From: Nocardia otitidiscaviarum NBRC 14405
Lineage (GTDB): Bacteria > Actinomycetota > Actinomycetes > Mycobacteriales > Mycobacteriaceae
Assembly: GCF_000308635.1 (NCBI RefSeq)
Contig: NZ_BAGD01000072.1
Span: 1-58,048, forward strand
Direction: 5' to 3'
DNA: 58,048 nucleotides
In this document: piece after piece, positions 8,397 through 16,989 of the stretch
Layout of the letters: each line of letters starts with the position of its first letter
How positions within the stretch are numbered: position 1 is the stretch's first letter
Program-made: the position numbers and the translations under genes
Notes under the pieces: model-generated
What the model was told of the DNA's origin: nothing
What the model saw: the letters and a program-made list of their open reading frames with translations, nothing else
The model's database searches: none

Positions 8397-8413
8397 TAAT
8401 AAGGTGCCGTGTC

Positions 8414-10417
8414 ATGGAATGGCTGTTCGCCCCGTTCGAGGTGTCCTTCGTGCAGAGAGCACTCTGGGGTGGACTGCTCGTCTCCGGTATCTGCGCGCTG
8501 GCCGGGACCTGGGTTGTGGTGCGCGGCATGGCCTTTCTGGGCGAGGCCATGGCCCACGGTTTGCTACCCGGCGTGGCCGTCGCCACCCTGCTGGGTGGGA
8601 ACCAGGTACTGGGCGCGGCGCTCAGCGCCGGGGCGATGGCGGCGGGGGTGACGGCGCTGGGCCGCAATACGCGCTTCGCGGCCGACACCGCCATCGGGCT
8701 GCTGTTCGCGGGCATGCTCTCGGTGGGCGTGATCATCGTTTCGCGGTCGCAATCCTTCGCCGTCGACGTGACCGCGCTGCTGTTCGGCGATGTGCTGGCC
8801 ATTCGCGAGGTCGATCTCGCGTATCTGGCGGTGGCGCTGGGACTTTCGCTGGTGATCGCGGTGCTGGGGCATCGCGCGTTCGTGGCGCTGGCCTTCGACC
8901 CGCGCACCGCGCACACCCTCGGGCTGCGCCCGCGCTGGGCGCAGGCGGCGCTGCTCGGCCTGCTCACCCTCGCCATCGTGGCGTCCTTCCACGTCGTGGG
9001 CACGCTGCTGGTCTTCGGCCTGCTCATCGCGCCGCCGGCGGCGGCCACCTACTGGTCGCATCGGATTCCGGTGATCATGGCCCTGGCGGTCGCCTTCGGC
9101 GGCATCGCCACCTTCGTCGGTTTGCTGGTGTCCTGGTATGCCGGGACGGCGGCCGGAGCCACCATCGCCGCCATCGCGGTCGGGCTGTTCTTCCTGTCGG
9201 CCGCGACCTCCCGGCTGCGTATCGCGTTGTCGGCGCGCGTCGTTCGACTGCCCGCCCCGAATGCGAATGCCCTGGTGCTGCTGGCGGCGCTGTCGATGGT
9301 GCTGGTCGGGTGCGCCGCACCCGGCGAACCGGAACCGCCCGCCGAGGTGCCGCACGGGTACGTCGAGGGCGCCGAGGAAATGGACTCGGTGCAGTCGCGG
9401 CTGGTGGTCGCGGGCTCCGGCGGTGAGCTGCGGGTGATCGATCTGATCACCGAGGAGACCACCGCATTCGACCGGATGCCCGGAATCGTCGGCCTCGCGG
9501 GCGACGACCGCTTCGGCTTCCCGCTCACCGCCGCCGCCACCCGCGTGCTGGACGGGGGCGGCTGGACCGTCGACCACGGCGATCACGTGCACTACTACCG
9601 TGCGGCCGTCCGGGATATCGGCGAGGTGCCGCACGGGGGAGTGGTCGCCGCGCACAGCGATACGGCGCTCACCGCGCTGATCGGCGCATCGAGCACGCTG
9701 CTGCTGGATCGCGCGGAACTGGAGTCCGGTGTCATCGCCGAGCGCGGCAGCGTGGACGGGCTCGCCATCCCGTACGCCGAGCACCTCGTCACCGTGTCCA
9801 CCGCCGGACGTGTGGAGGTCCGCACCCGCGAGGGCGCGCAGGTCACACCGCTCGCCGGGCAATGCGCCGCGCCGAGCGGTACGGCCGTCACCCGCCGGGG
9901 AGTCGTCTTCGGGTGTGCGGACGGTGCGCTGCTCGTCGCGGCCGACGCGGGCCGGTTCTCGGCCACCGAGATCCCCTATCCGCGGCCGGTGCCCGCCGCC
10001 GAGCGCGCCTCCCGCTTCACCCATCGCGCGGGTTCGACCACCCTCACCGCGATCGCCGGGGAACGCGGCATCTGGGTGCTCGACATCGCCGCCCGGAGTT
10101 GGCGTCTCATCGAATCCGGGCCGGTGCTGGCCGCCAATACCGCGGGTGCCGGGAGCTCGATCCTCGGCCTGACCGGTGACGGCGTGCTGCACGCCTACGA
10201 TCCCGGCACCGGCGCGGAAACCGCATGGGCACAACTACTCTCCGGGCCGATCGCGGCCGACTCGCCACCGGTCATCGAGGTCGACACCAATCGCGCCTAC
10301 GTCAACGATGCCGCCGCCCAGGCGATTCACGAGATCGACTACCGCGACAACCTGCGTCGTGCCCGCACCTTCGCCCTCGACATCACCCCCGACCACATGG
10401 TGGAGACCGGCCGATGA
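8414..10417 (+). CDS. aztB: Zinc ABC permease AztB fused to an AztD-like propeller
   Basis: A 667-residue protein made of two parts. Residues 1-280 are the metal-ABC permease (ABC-3 family), with about eight hydrophobic helices and the LGHRAFVALAFD and LLIAPPAAATYW conserved segments. Residues 283-301 form another hydrophobic helix ending in a lipobox-like LVGC (Cys300), after which residues 300-667 are a beta-propeller resembling the zinc chaperone AztD encoded downstream: both have a C...GC pair and a closing blade with IHxID. The fused half also has a His-rich HGDHVHYY. If the permease ends inside, the extra helix would place the propeller outside the membrane. The ATG at 8414 has AAGGTG upstream. 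The frame is continuous; no frameshift is apparent. The aztC start overlaps the stop (ATGA). Confidence 0.85.
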   Translation: MEWLFAPFEVSFVQRALWGGLLVSGICALAGTWVVVRGMAFLGEAMAHGLLPGVAVATLLGGNQVLGAALSAGAMAAGVTALGRNTRFAADTAIGLLFAGMLSVGVIIVSRSQSFAVDVTALLFGDVLAIREVDLAYLAVALGLSLVIAVLGHRAFVALAFDPRTAHTLGLRPRWAQAALLGLLTLAIVASFHVVGTLLVFGLLIAPPAAATYWSHRIPVIMALAVAFGGIATFVGLLVSWYAGTAAGATIAAIAVGLFFLSAATSRLRIALSARVVRLPAPNANALVLLAALSMVLVGCAAPGEPEPPAEVPHGYVEGAEEMDSVQSRLVVAGSGGELRVIDLITEETTAFDRMPGIVGLAGDDRFGFPLTAAATRVLDGGGWTVDHGDHVHYYRAAVRDIGEVPHGGVVAAHSDTALTALIGASSTLLLDRAELESGVIAERGSVDGLAIPYAEHLVTVSTAGRVEVRTREGAQVTPLAGQCAAPSGTAVTRRGVVFGCADGALLVAADAGRFSATEIPYPRPVPAAERASRFTHRAGSTTLTAIAGERGIWVLDIAARSWRLIESGPVLAANTAGAGSSILGLTGDGVLHAYDPGTGAETAWAQLLSGPIAADSPPVIEVDTNRAYVNDAAAQAIHEIDYRDNLRRARTFALDITPDHMVETGR

Positions 10418-11316
10418 GATCCCTGCTGAGCACCCTGCTGGCCTGCGCGGCCCTCCTGCTGCTGCCCGCCTGCGGCACCCCCGACGCCGACGGCCCGGAG
10501 GTGGTCGTGACCACGAATATCCTCGGCGACATCACCCGGGAGCTGGTAGGTGACGCGGCGAAGGTCACCGTGCTCATGCCGCCCGGTGCGGACCCGCACC
10601 AGTTCGGCATCTCCGCCCAGCAGGCCGCCGGGATCGGCAACGCCGCCCTGCTGATCCACAATGGCCTCGGGCTGGAAGAGGGCGTCGAGCGCCACGTCGA
10701 AGCCGCCGAAGAGTCCGGTGTCCCAACCCTTTCCGTCGGCGACCAGGTGAACCCGATCGACTACCGCACCAGCGACGGCCCCGACCCGCACTTCTGGACC
10801 GACCCGGCCCGCGTCCGCACCGCCGTCGACGTGATCGGTGCGCGTCTGCTCGCGCTACCCGGCGTCGACACCGCGCGGATCCGCGCCAATGTCGACCGCT
10901 ACCGCGCCGAGATCGAGGCCCTGGACGCCTGGATGACGGCCCGCTTCGATTCGCTCCCGCCCGAACAGCGCCGCCTGGTCACCAACCATCACGTATTCGG
11001 TTATCTGGCACAGCGATTCGGTTTCGAAGTGATCGGCGCGATCATCCCCAGCGGCACCGCACTCGCCTCCCCGAGCGCCTCCGACCTGGCCGAGCTCGCC
11101 ACCGCCGTCCGCACCGCCGGAGTGCCGACCATCTTCGCCGACTCGTCCCAGCCGGACCGGCTGGCCCGCGTCCTCGCCGAACAGGCGGGCGTGCGGGTGG
11201 AAGTCGTCGCCCTGCACACCGAATCGCTCACCCCGCCCGGCGGGGGAGCCGACACCTATCTCGACATGATGCGCGCCAACACCGAGGCCATCGTCACCGG
11301 CCTCGCGCCGCGCTGA
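10414..11316 (+). CDS. aztC: Zinc ABC transporter, substrate-binding lipoprotein AztC
   Basis: A 300-residue solute-binding protein of cluster A-I (ZnuA/TroA family) that captures zinc outside the membrane and hands it to AztB. It has a lipoprotein signal peptide with lipobox LPAC (Cys20). Probable metal-ligand regions are GADPHQF, DPHFW, TNHHVFGYL and the FADSSQP segment at the C-terminal lobe. No long His-rich loop is present, as expected for Azt-type proteins that rely on a separate chaperone. Its ATG overlaps the stop of aztB by four bases, indicating translational coupling. Confidence 0.92.
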   Translation: MRSLLSTLLACAALLLLPACGTPDADGPEVVVTTNILGDITRELVGDAAKVTVLMPPGADPHQFGISAQQAAGIGNAALLIHNGLGLEEGVERHVEAAEESGVPTLSVGDQVNPIDYRTSDGPDPHFWTDPARVRTAVDVIGARLLALPGVDTARIRANVDRYRAEIEALDAWMTARFDSLPPEQRRLVTNHHVFGYLAQRFGFEVIGAIIPSGTALASPSASDLAELATAVRTAGVPTIFADSSQPDRLARVLAEQAGVRVEVVALHTESLTPPGGGADTYLDMMRANTEAIVTGLAPR

Positions 11317-11361
11317 TCGTCGACAAGCGTTGCGCACCAACCATGATGAGGAGCACGAACC

Positions 11362-12534
11362 ATGCGTATCCGTAGTAGAGCCGCCTCGGCGGCCGCCCTG
11401 TCCGGCCTGCTGGCCTCGGTAGTGGCCCTGAGCGGTTGTGGCACCGACGAGCCGGAGCCCGCCGCCCGCCCGGAGATCGCCAACCCCCTGGCCGTCACCT
11501 ACGACGGCGGCATCTACCTGCTCGACGGACAGACCCTGAAGGTCGGCGGTGACGTGCAGCTGGACGGCTTCAACCGCGTCAACCCGGCCGGTGACGACAC
11601 CCACGTCATGGTGTCGACCAAGGAGGGCTTCCAGGTCCTCGACGCCGTCCACGCCGAGCTCACCGACATCACCTTCCCCGGCGCGAAGCCCGGCCACGTG
11701 GTCCGCCACGCCGATCGCACGGTGCTGTTCACCGACGGCACCGGCGAGGTCACCATCTTCGACCCGCACGATCTGGAACACGGCAAGCCCGACACCACGA
11801 ACTACACCTCCGCCGCGCCCCACCACGGCGTCGCCATCGAACTGTCCAACGGCGAACTGGTCACCACCCTCGGCACCGAGGAAAAGCGCACCGGCATAGT
11901 GGTTCTCGACTCCGACCGCAAGGAGATCGCCCGCAACGAGGACTGCCCCGGCGTGCACGGCGAATCCACCACCGCGGGCGAGGCCGTGGTGATCGGCTGC
12001 CAGACCGGCGTGCTGATCTACCGCGACGGCGTCATCACCAAGGTCACCAGCCCCACCCCGTACGGCCGCATCGGCAACCAGGCGGGCTCCGACGCATCCC
12101 CGATCGCCCTCGGCGACTACAAGCAGGACAAGGACGCCGAACTCGAACGCCCGCAGCAGATCTCACTGATCGACACCCGTAATGGCAGCCTGAAGCTGGT
12201 CCCGCTCGGCACCAGCTACACCTTCCGCTCGCTGGCCCGCGGCCCGCGGGGCGAGGCCCTGGTCCTCGGCACCGACGGCAAGATCCACGTCATCGACCCG
12301 GTCGCCGCGACCGTGACCCGCAGCTTCGACGTGATCGCCCCCTGGGAGGAGCCCCTGGACTGGCAGCAGCCCCGCCCCGCCATCTTCGTCCGTGGTGACG
12401 ACGTCTACGTGAGCGAGCCGGCCACCAAGCAGATCCACCGCATCGACCTGACCGCGGGCACCACCGCCGCCTCGGTGACCCTGGACGGCACTCCGAACGA
12501 GCTCAGCGGCGTCGTCGGCGGCCACGACCACTGA
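11362..12534 (+). CDS. aztD: Zinc metallochaperone lipoprotein AztD
   Basis: A 390-residue extracytoplasmic beta-propeller protein; family members bind zinc and transfer it to AztC. The signal peptide ends in lipobox LSGC (about Cys26), and repeated blade motifs follow (for example ISLIDTRNG and IHVIDPV). Histidines occur in KPGHVV, APHHGVA and the C-terminal GGHDH. A C...GC pair (DCPGVHGE ... IGCQTG) is shared with the propeller half of the AztB fusion, so the locus holds two related propellers. The ribosome site GAGGAG lies before the ATG at 11362. The 3' end overlaps the convergent oxidoreductase gene by 32 bases. Confidence 0.88.
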   Translation: MRIRSRAASAAALSGLLASVVALSGCGTDEPEPAARPEIANPLAVTYDGGIYLLDGQTLKVGGDVQLDGFNRVNPAGDDTHVMVSTKEGFQVLDAVHAELTDITFPGAKPGHVVRHADRTVLFTDGTGEVTIFDPHDLEHGKPDTTNYTSAAPHHGVAIELSNGELVTTLGTEEKRTGIVVLDSDRKEIARNEDCPGVHGESTTAGEAVVIGCQTGVLIYRDGVITKVTSPTPYGRIGNQAGSDASPIALGDYKQDKDAELERPQQISLIDTRNGSLKLVPLGTSYTFRSLARGPRGEALVLGTDGKIHVIDPVAATVTRSFDVIAPWEEPLDWQQPRPAIFVRGDDVYVSEPATKQIHRIDLTAGTTAASVTLDGTPNELSGVVGGHDH

Positions 12535-13420
12535 TCCGGCGATTCGCTGTCGCCGTGCCGGGCTCATCGAGCCCGGCACGCGCGAAGCAGCGGAAAGCCT
12601 CGGCGTTCTCCGCGACCCACCGGCGGTAGGTCCGCCCGGCATTCCCGGTGAGCCGCTGGACCGTATCGCGCACCCGCAGCAGCTCGTCATTGACATCCCC
12701 GCCGGTCACATCCAACACCGCATCCGCCGCCTCCGCACCGAACACCTCCACCATGCGCGCCCGCGCCTGCTCGCGGCCGATCTCGACGACCTCGATCTCC
12801 CGGCCGAGCTCCGCCGCGATCGCCGCCACCTGCTCGCGCGGCGAGATCCGGGCCGGACCGGTCAACGCGTACGTCTGCCCCCGATGCGCGCGATCGGTGA
12901 GCGCGACCCGCGCCACCGCAGCGATATCGGCGGGGTGAATGGTAGGCAGCCCGATATCGGCGAACGGCACCTCGACCGGATGTCCGGCACGAATCGCGTC
13001 CGCCCACATGAGAGTGTTGGACGCGAACTGGGTCGGCCGCAGCACGGTCCACTCCATTCCACTGTCCTCGACCATTCGCTCCACGGCCGCATTCTCCGCC
13101 GCCGGTCCCAGCCACGGATGGGTGAGCACGGTTATGGACGACACCAGCACCACCTGCCGCACCCCCGCCGCGCGCGCCGCCGCGATAATCTCCCGATCCG
13201 GTCCGAACCGCGACAGGTAGAACATGGCCCGCACGCCCTCGAACGCCGGCTTCAACGAAACAGGTTCGGCGAGATCGCCTTCCACCGCCTCGGCCCCCGC
13301 CGGAAACGACGCCCGGGTGAGGTCGCGCGCCAGCCCGCGCACCGGCTCGTCTCCCGCCGCGCGCAATTCCGACAACAATGCGCCGCCGATACCTCCGGTG
13401 GCTCCCGTAACGAGAATCAC
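12503..13420 (-). CDS. NAD(P)-binding NmrA-like oxidoreductase
   Basis: A 305-residue atypical short-chain dehydrogenase of the NmrA/SDR type, typically binding NAD(P)H as a reductase or redox sensor. The dinucleotide-binding turn is GATGGIGG near the N-terminus. VLVSSITVL and WTVLRPTQFASN are the usual central segments. The tail is Arg/Gly-rich. The start is a GTG at 13420 with an excellent AGGAGGAG site. It converges on aztD and overlaps it, and a terminator hairpin for aztD falls inside its 3' coding end. The substrate is unknown. Confidence 0.85.
   Translation of the reverse strand: MILVTGATGGIGGALLSELRAAGDEPVRGLARDLTRASFPAGAEAVEGDLAEPVSLKPAFEGVRAMFYLSRFGPDREIIAAARAAGVRQVVLVSSITVLTHPWLGPAAENAAVERMVEDSGMEWTVLRPTQFASNTLMWADAIRAGHPVEVPFADIGLPTIHPADIAAVARVALTDRAHRGQTYALTGPARISPREQVAAIAAELGREIEVVEIGREQARARMVEVFGAEAADAVLDVTGGDVNDELLRVRDTVQRLTGNAGRTYRRWVAENAEAFRCFARAGLDEPGTATANRRISGRGRRRRR
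12555..12579 (+). terminator. aztABCD terminator embedded in a convergent gene
   Basis: GTGCCGGGCTC and GAGCCCGGCAC form a perfect 11-base stem with a three-base loop, 21 bases past the aztD stop. It lies inside the last codons of the oxidoreductase read from the other strand, so the same bases serve as coding sequence and as hairpin. Confidence 0.6.
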
Positions 13421-13750
13421 GACCGATCTCCTCCTGTCTACCGACAACTGCCGACGACGCTAAAACCTCGAGTCGACTTCAGGTCAAACCGGCGCGGCGA
13501 TACCGCCTTTCGATATGGGTGGCGTCGTTCTCGGCGCGGGCGCTAGGCTCGTCGCGGCATTACAGGAATGAATACACCGGTGCGCAAGGCGGTTTGACTC
13601 CGAACGGCATCCGGATCAGGGGAGGGAATCCGCACAGCCGTATCACCGGCGCGCTGGGCGACATCAGGTGTCGCCTCGTCCGCACGCGCCAGCTGCATCT
13701 CGATCCATGACGCACCGCGTTCATTCATTTCCGGGGAGGGCCATCCGACC
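13421..13750. other. Divergent promoter region, no gene seen
   Basis: About 330 bases between the oxidoreductase start (minus) and the Cys-repeat membrane protein (plus). The open frames here are short and lack ribosome sites. It probably holds both promoters; no clear operator or hairpin stands out. Confidence 0.4.
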
Positions 13751-15016
13751 ATGAACAACGACGACCGACCATCCGGTACCGGCATTCCGCCCGCCGTATC
13801 GCCATTCGACGAGAATCCCACCGAGGTCCAGAACGTCTGGCCTCGCCCGGAGACATCGCCCGGTGCCCGGTCGCCTGATATTCCGCAGCCCCCTGCTCCG
13901 CCCCCGATCGCCCCGCCACCCGCCGGGCCGGTCGGTTATCCGCCACCGTACGTACATCCGGCCTTCCCGCCGCAGTACCCGGCCGCACCGCCCCCACGGT
14001 CGCGCCGGTGGATCTGGGTGACCCTCGCCGTCACCATCGTTCTCGTCGCGGCAGCCATCTCGGCCACGTACGTCCTCACCCGCCCGGAGCCCATCGCCCT
14101 CGCCGTCGACGACTGCGTCTCGATACTCGACAAAGACAACCCGGTCGAGTACACCTGCGGACAAATCAATGCCGCCTATCGCATCGTCGCACGCGAAAAT
14201 GTGGTCTATCCAGTGGAATCCGCGTGCATGAAGTATGACGACGCGACCCGCGCCGTACTCGACGACGCCGACCAGGGCTCCGATCCGGATACCGTCCTGT
14301 GTCTGGCCCCCACCCGCGTGAACTCGGCCGATCCGGGCGCCATCGAGACCGGCGATTGCGTGAAGGTGACCGACGGCGGCGCGACGGTCACCCGCGTCGC
14401 CTGCGCGCCCGAGTCCGGCGTAGCCGAAGTGCTGGCCATCCGACTGCACACCAAGGTCCCCGTCACCGACCGGGCCTGCCACGATGTCCCCCGGGTCCGC
14501 CAGGCGTTCGCCTACTCCTCCCTGGGCGGCCGAGCCCTCGTCCTCTGCGTCCGTGCTGCCAACCTCAGCTCGACCGGCAACGCCGAACCCGGCGACTGCG
14601 TCAACGAGAACATGACCAGCATTGTCGCGTGCACCCTGCCCGAGGCCGCGGAGCGAGTGCTGACCGTCCGCGTGCAGCACACCGAACCCGTTGCCCCCGA
14701 ATGCCTCGGCGTCACGGGAGCAACCGGCTTCACCATGAACTCCCACGGCACCACGGATCTGGTGGTGGCCCTGTGCGTCGGCCCCGTCGACGACGCCGAT
14801 GTCGGCTACGCCATGGCCGGGGACTGTGTCATCCCGCCGGACGAGGGCAACGACTTCCGAGCGACGAAGGCCGATTGCTCCGACCCGGCCGCCAGCGTCC
14901 GTGTGACCTCCCGCCACGACACCGACACCGCCGAATGCCCCGGCGACTACGTGGCCCGCATGACCCGCAAACCAGGCGTCACCAACGGCATGACCCTCTG
15001 CTTCACCAGCAACTGA
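13751..15016 (+). CDS. Membrane-anchored protein with four Cys-containing GDCV repeats
   Basis: A 421-residue protein with a cytoplasmic Pro-rich N-terminus (1-82), one membrane helix (about 84-109) and an extracytoplasmic region of four tandem units of about 75 residues. Each unit begins with DCV or GDCV, has a Cys near the middle and usually ends in LC before the next unit: starts at about residues 118, 199, 279 and 357. This resembles the repeats of the LppU/SCO3897 group. Paired cysteines suggest a disulfide in each unit. The start ATG has GGGGAGGG nearby upstream. The function is unknown; a surface-binding or septum-associated role is only a guess. A terminator follows. Confidence 0.8.
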   Translation: MNNDDRPSGTGIPPAVSPFDENPTEVQNVWPRPETSPGARSPDIPQPPAPPPIAPPPAGPVGYPPPYVHPAFPPQYPAAPPPRSRRWIWVTLAVTIVLVAAAISATYVLTRPEPIALAVDDCVSILDKDNPVEYTCGQINAAYRIVARENVVYPVESACMKYDDATRAVLDDADQGSDPDTVLCLAPTRVNSADPGAIETGDCVKVTDGGATVTRVACAPESGVAEVLAIRLHTKVPVTDRACHDVPRVRQAFAYSSLGGRALVLCVRAANLSSTGNAEPGDCVNENMTSIVACTLPEAAERVLTVRVQHTEPVAPECLGVTGATGFTMNSHGTTDLVVALCVGPVDDADVGYAMAGDCVIPPDEGNDFRATKADCSDPAASVRVTSRHDTDTAECPGDYVARMTRKPGVTNGMTLCFTSN

Positions 15017-15023
15017 TCCGCCA

Positions 15024-15049
15024 CGGAGTCGGCTACCCCGCCGACTCCG
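15024..15049. terminator. Bidirectional hairpin terminator
   Basis: CGGAGTCGGC and GCCGACTCCG form a perfect 10-base stem with a six-base loop between the convergent Cys-repeat gene and the HxlR gene, overlapping the last codons of the latter. Confidence 0.55.
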
Positions 15050-15371
15050 CCTGCTCCACCGCCCACGCGCAAATAGCCGCCAACGGCGTCTCCAACGACT
15101 TCCCCAGCTCACTCAACGCATACTCCACATGCTGCGGCGCCCGCTCCCGATACACCCGCCGCACCACCAGCCCATCCGCCTCCATCCCCCGCAACGTCTC
15201 CGTCAACACCTTCTGCGTCACCCCCGGCAACCGCCGCCGCAACTCCGCATGCCGCCGCGGCCCATCCAACAGGGCGTAGATCACCAGAATCCGCCACTTG
15301 GACGCGAGTCGCTCCAACGCCTGCCGCGTGGCACAGGACTCCTCGAGTACATCCGGAATCTCCAGCGCCAT
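15033..15371 (-). CDS. HxlR-family transcriptional regulator
   Basis: A 112-residue winged helix-turn-helix regulator. It has the family core LERLASKWRILVIYALLDG, the recognition segment GVTQKVLTETLRGMEADGLV and the wing RERAPQHVEYALS (each a separate stretch). A conserved N-terminal Cys (SCATRQAL) is the residue that senses electrophiles or aldehydes in some HxlR/YodB proteins. The start at 15371 is chosen because GGGAG lies seven bases upstream; an ATG at 15407 would add 12 residues. The target is unknown: its own upstream region faces no divergent gene. Confidence 0.88.
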   Translation of the reverse strand: MALEIPDVLEESCATRQALERLASKWRILVIYALLDGPRRHAELRRRLPGVTQKVLTETLRGMEADGLVVRRVYRERAPQHVEYALSELGKSLETPLAAICAWAVEQAESAG

Positions 15372-15568
15372 ATCGTTCTCCCACGCCACGGGCACGCTCT
15401 CGCCCACCGCTACGGTCTGGGTTCACGGTAGTCGACGAGCTTCGGTGCACCACAGCCCTTCTCACCGATGCTGCTTCAGCGTGGTGGAGTTGTCGGTGTC
15501 ATCGCAACGTTCCAACTGGTCCCGCAGGGTGGCGGCCGGACTGTGCCGTGTCGTCGCCTGGATCAGGC

Positions 15569-16762
15569 TTACCGCAGGTGCTCACTTGTACGTTTGCCGA
15601 TGGCCGCGCTGAGCGCATCCAACTCGGCCAGCACGTCGGTCGCCGCCCAGACACGATTGCGCTTGCTTTCCGAGAGAACTACCAGAATGCCCGCGTCCGT
15701 CAGCCTGCCCAGCGCGCGGTAGGTGCTGGCGTCGGTGGTACCCGCGATGCGCTGGGCGGTCTCCGCATTGAGAATCGGCGTGTCCAACAGCGCTTCGATC
15801 AGCGCCTCATCGGCTGAGTTCGCCCGCGGTCGTGCCGCCGCCCGCCACCGTGCGGGCAGACTGGCCAGGGCGCACGCCGATTCCTGCGCCGCTTCACTGG
15901 CATGGATCGCGGCGAGCGACAGGTACTCGACGAACGGGTCGATCTGCCCCCGTCGGTAGGTGTTGAGGTGTCCGAAGTACCTGCCGGTATCCGCGAGCAT
16001 CACCGACGCCAGCGGAACAGTCACGCGCTCGGTCAACCCGCGACGGCGCAGGACCGCACTGATGAGAGCCCTGCCGATGCGGCCGTTGCCGTCGGTGAAC
16101 GGATGAATCGATTCGAACTGGGCATGCGCGAGCGCGGCCTGCGCGAGTATCGGCAGGTCGGCCCGATTGACGAAGGTGATCAGGTCTGCCATCAACTCGG
16201 GCACGAGTTCCGGCGGCGGTGGGACGTGTACCGCGTCGATCGGCGTGTAATCGCTGCCGCCGATCCAATTCTGGACATCGCGCAACCGACCGGAATCCCG
16301 GGCCGTGTAGTACTCCGGTGCCATCAGCAGCCGGTGTGCGGTCAGCAGATCCTCGATTCCGACGGTCCTCGCGCTGGCGGCATCCACCATGGCGACGAGC
16401 GTCTTGACCGCCGCCAACTGGGCCTTCGCCTCATCGCTCGCCTTGCCGCCGCCGACCGCTTTGCCGAAAGCCCGCCACCCCGCATCGATGTGCTCGATCT
16501 TCGACGACGCCACCGATTCGCTGCGCAGTAGGAAATCCGCCAGCGGTGCCAGGTGCCGACCGAAGCCGGCTTCGAGCCGCGCGATCGCGATCACAGCCGC
16601 CTCATGAGCGCGGGCGACCGCTCCCACGGGGTCATAGTCCAGGTTGGCGATAGGAGGTGGGATCGACGCCTCGATACGCTCCAGGGTGCGGTCGGCCCTG
16701 GAGCCCTGCCGCTGACGCGGGTGCCAGGGGCGCTCCTCAACCCGATGCGATGGCCAGTCCAT
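15569..16762 (-). CDS. Fic-family protein, probable AMP transferase
   Basis: A 397-residue Fic protein. The catalytic loop HPFTDGNGRIGR (around residues 218-229) is complete, including the His that takes the target hydroxyl's proton, so it should transfer AMP (or another nucleotide part) to a protein side chain. An N-terminal SSKIEH segment matches the inhibitory S-x-x-x-E helix of class II Fic proteins, which keep themselves inactive. Residues after about 310 form a winged-helix domain, as in many stand-alone Fic regulators. No separate antitoxin gene is adjacent. The upstream 16763-16860 stretch is notably AT-rich and likely holds the promoter. Confidence 0.88.
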   Translation of the reverse strand: MDWPSHRVEERPWHPRQRQGSRADRTLERIEASIPPPIANLDYDPVGAVARAHEAAVIAIARLEAGFGRHLAPLADFLLRSESVASSKIEHIDAGWRAFGKAVGGGKASDEAKAQLAAVKTLVAMVDAASARTVGIEDLLTAHRLLMAPEYYTARDSGRLRDVQNWIGGSDYTPIDAVHVPPPPELVPELMADLITFVNRADLPILAQAALAHAQFESIHPFTDGNGRIGRALISAVLRRRGLTERVTVPLASVMLADTGRYFGHLNTYRRGQIDPFVEYLSLAAIHASEAAQESACALASLPARWRAAARPRANSADEALIEALLDTPILNAETAQRIAGTTDASTYRALGRLTDAGILVVLSESKRNRVWAATDVLAELDALSAAIGKRTSEHLR

Positions 16763-16989
16763 GTGGTCGCACTTTCGGTTGGATTCTCCAGCAAGTATGT
16801 TTTAACTATACCTTCCCCATATGAAACGTAGTTAACAACCCCGTTGTTGTATGTTTGAGGTCGATTCCGCCTGTAATCTCAGATCTCGGTCAACCCCTCG
16901 CATGACGCGAGACTGCTCACAGGTTCGTTCGGCGCGCCTTCTGCTGTCATAAGTTTGATCGGCTTGTCGACTACGAGGGGGAGTGTTTG

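Noticed and set aside
8564..10234. 556-codon minus-strand frame opposite the aztB fusion
   Set aside because: Shadow frame; Gly/Arg/His/Gln-rich and contradictory to the clear permease-propeller gene.
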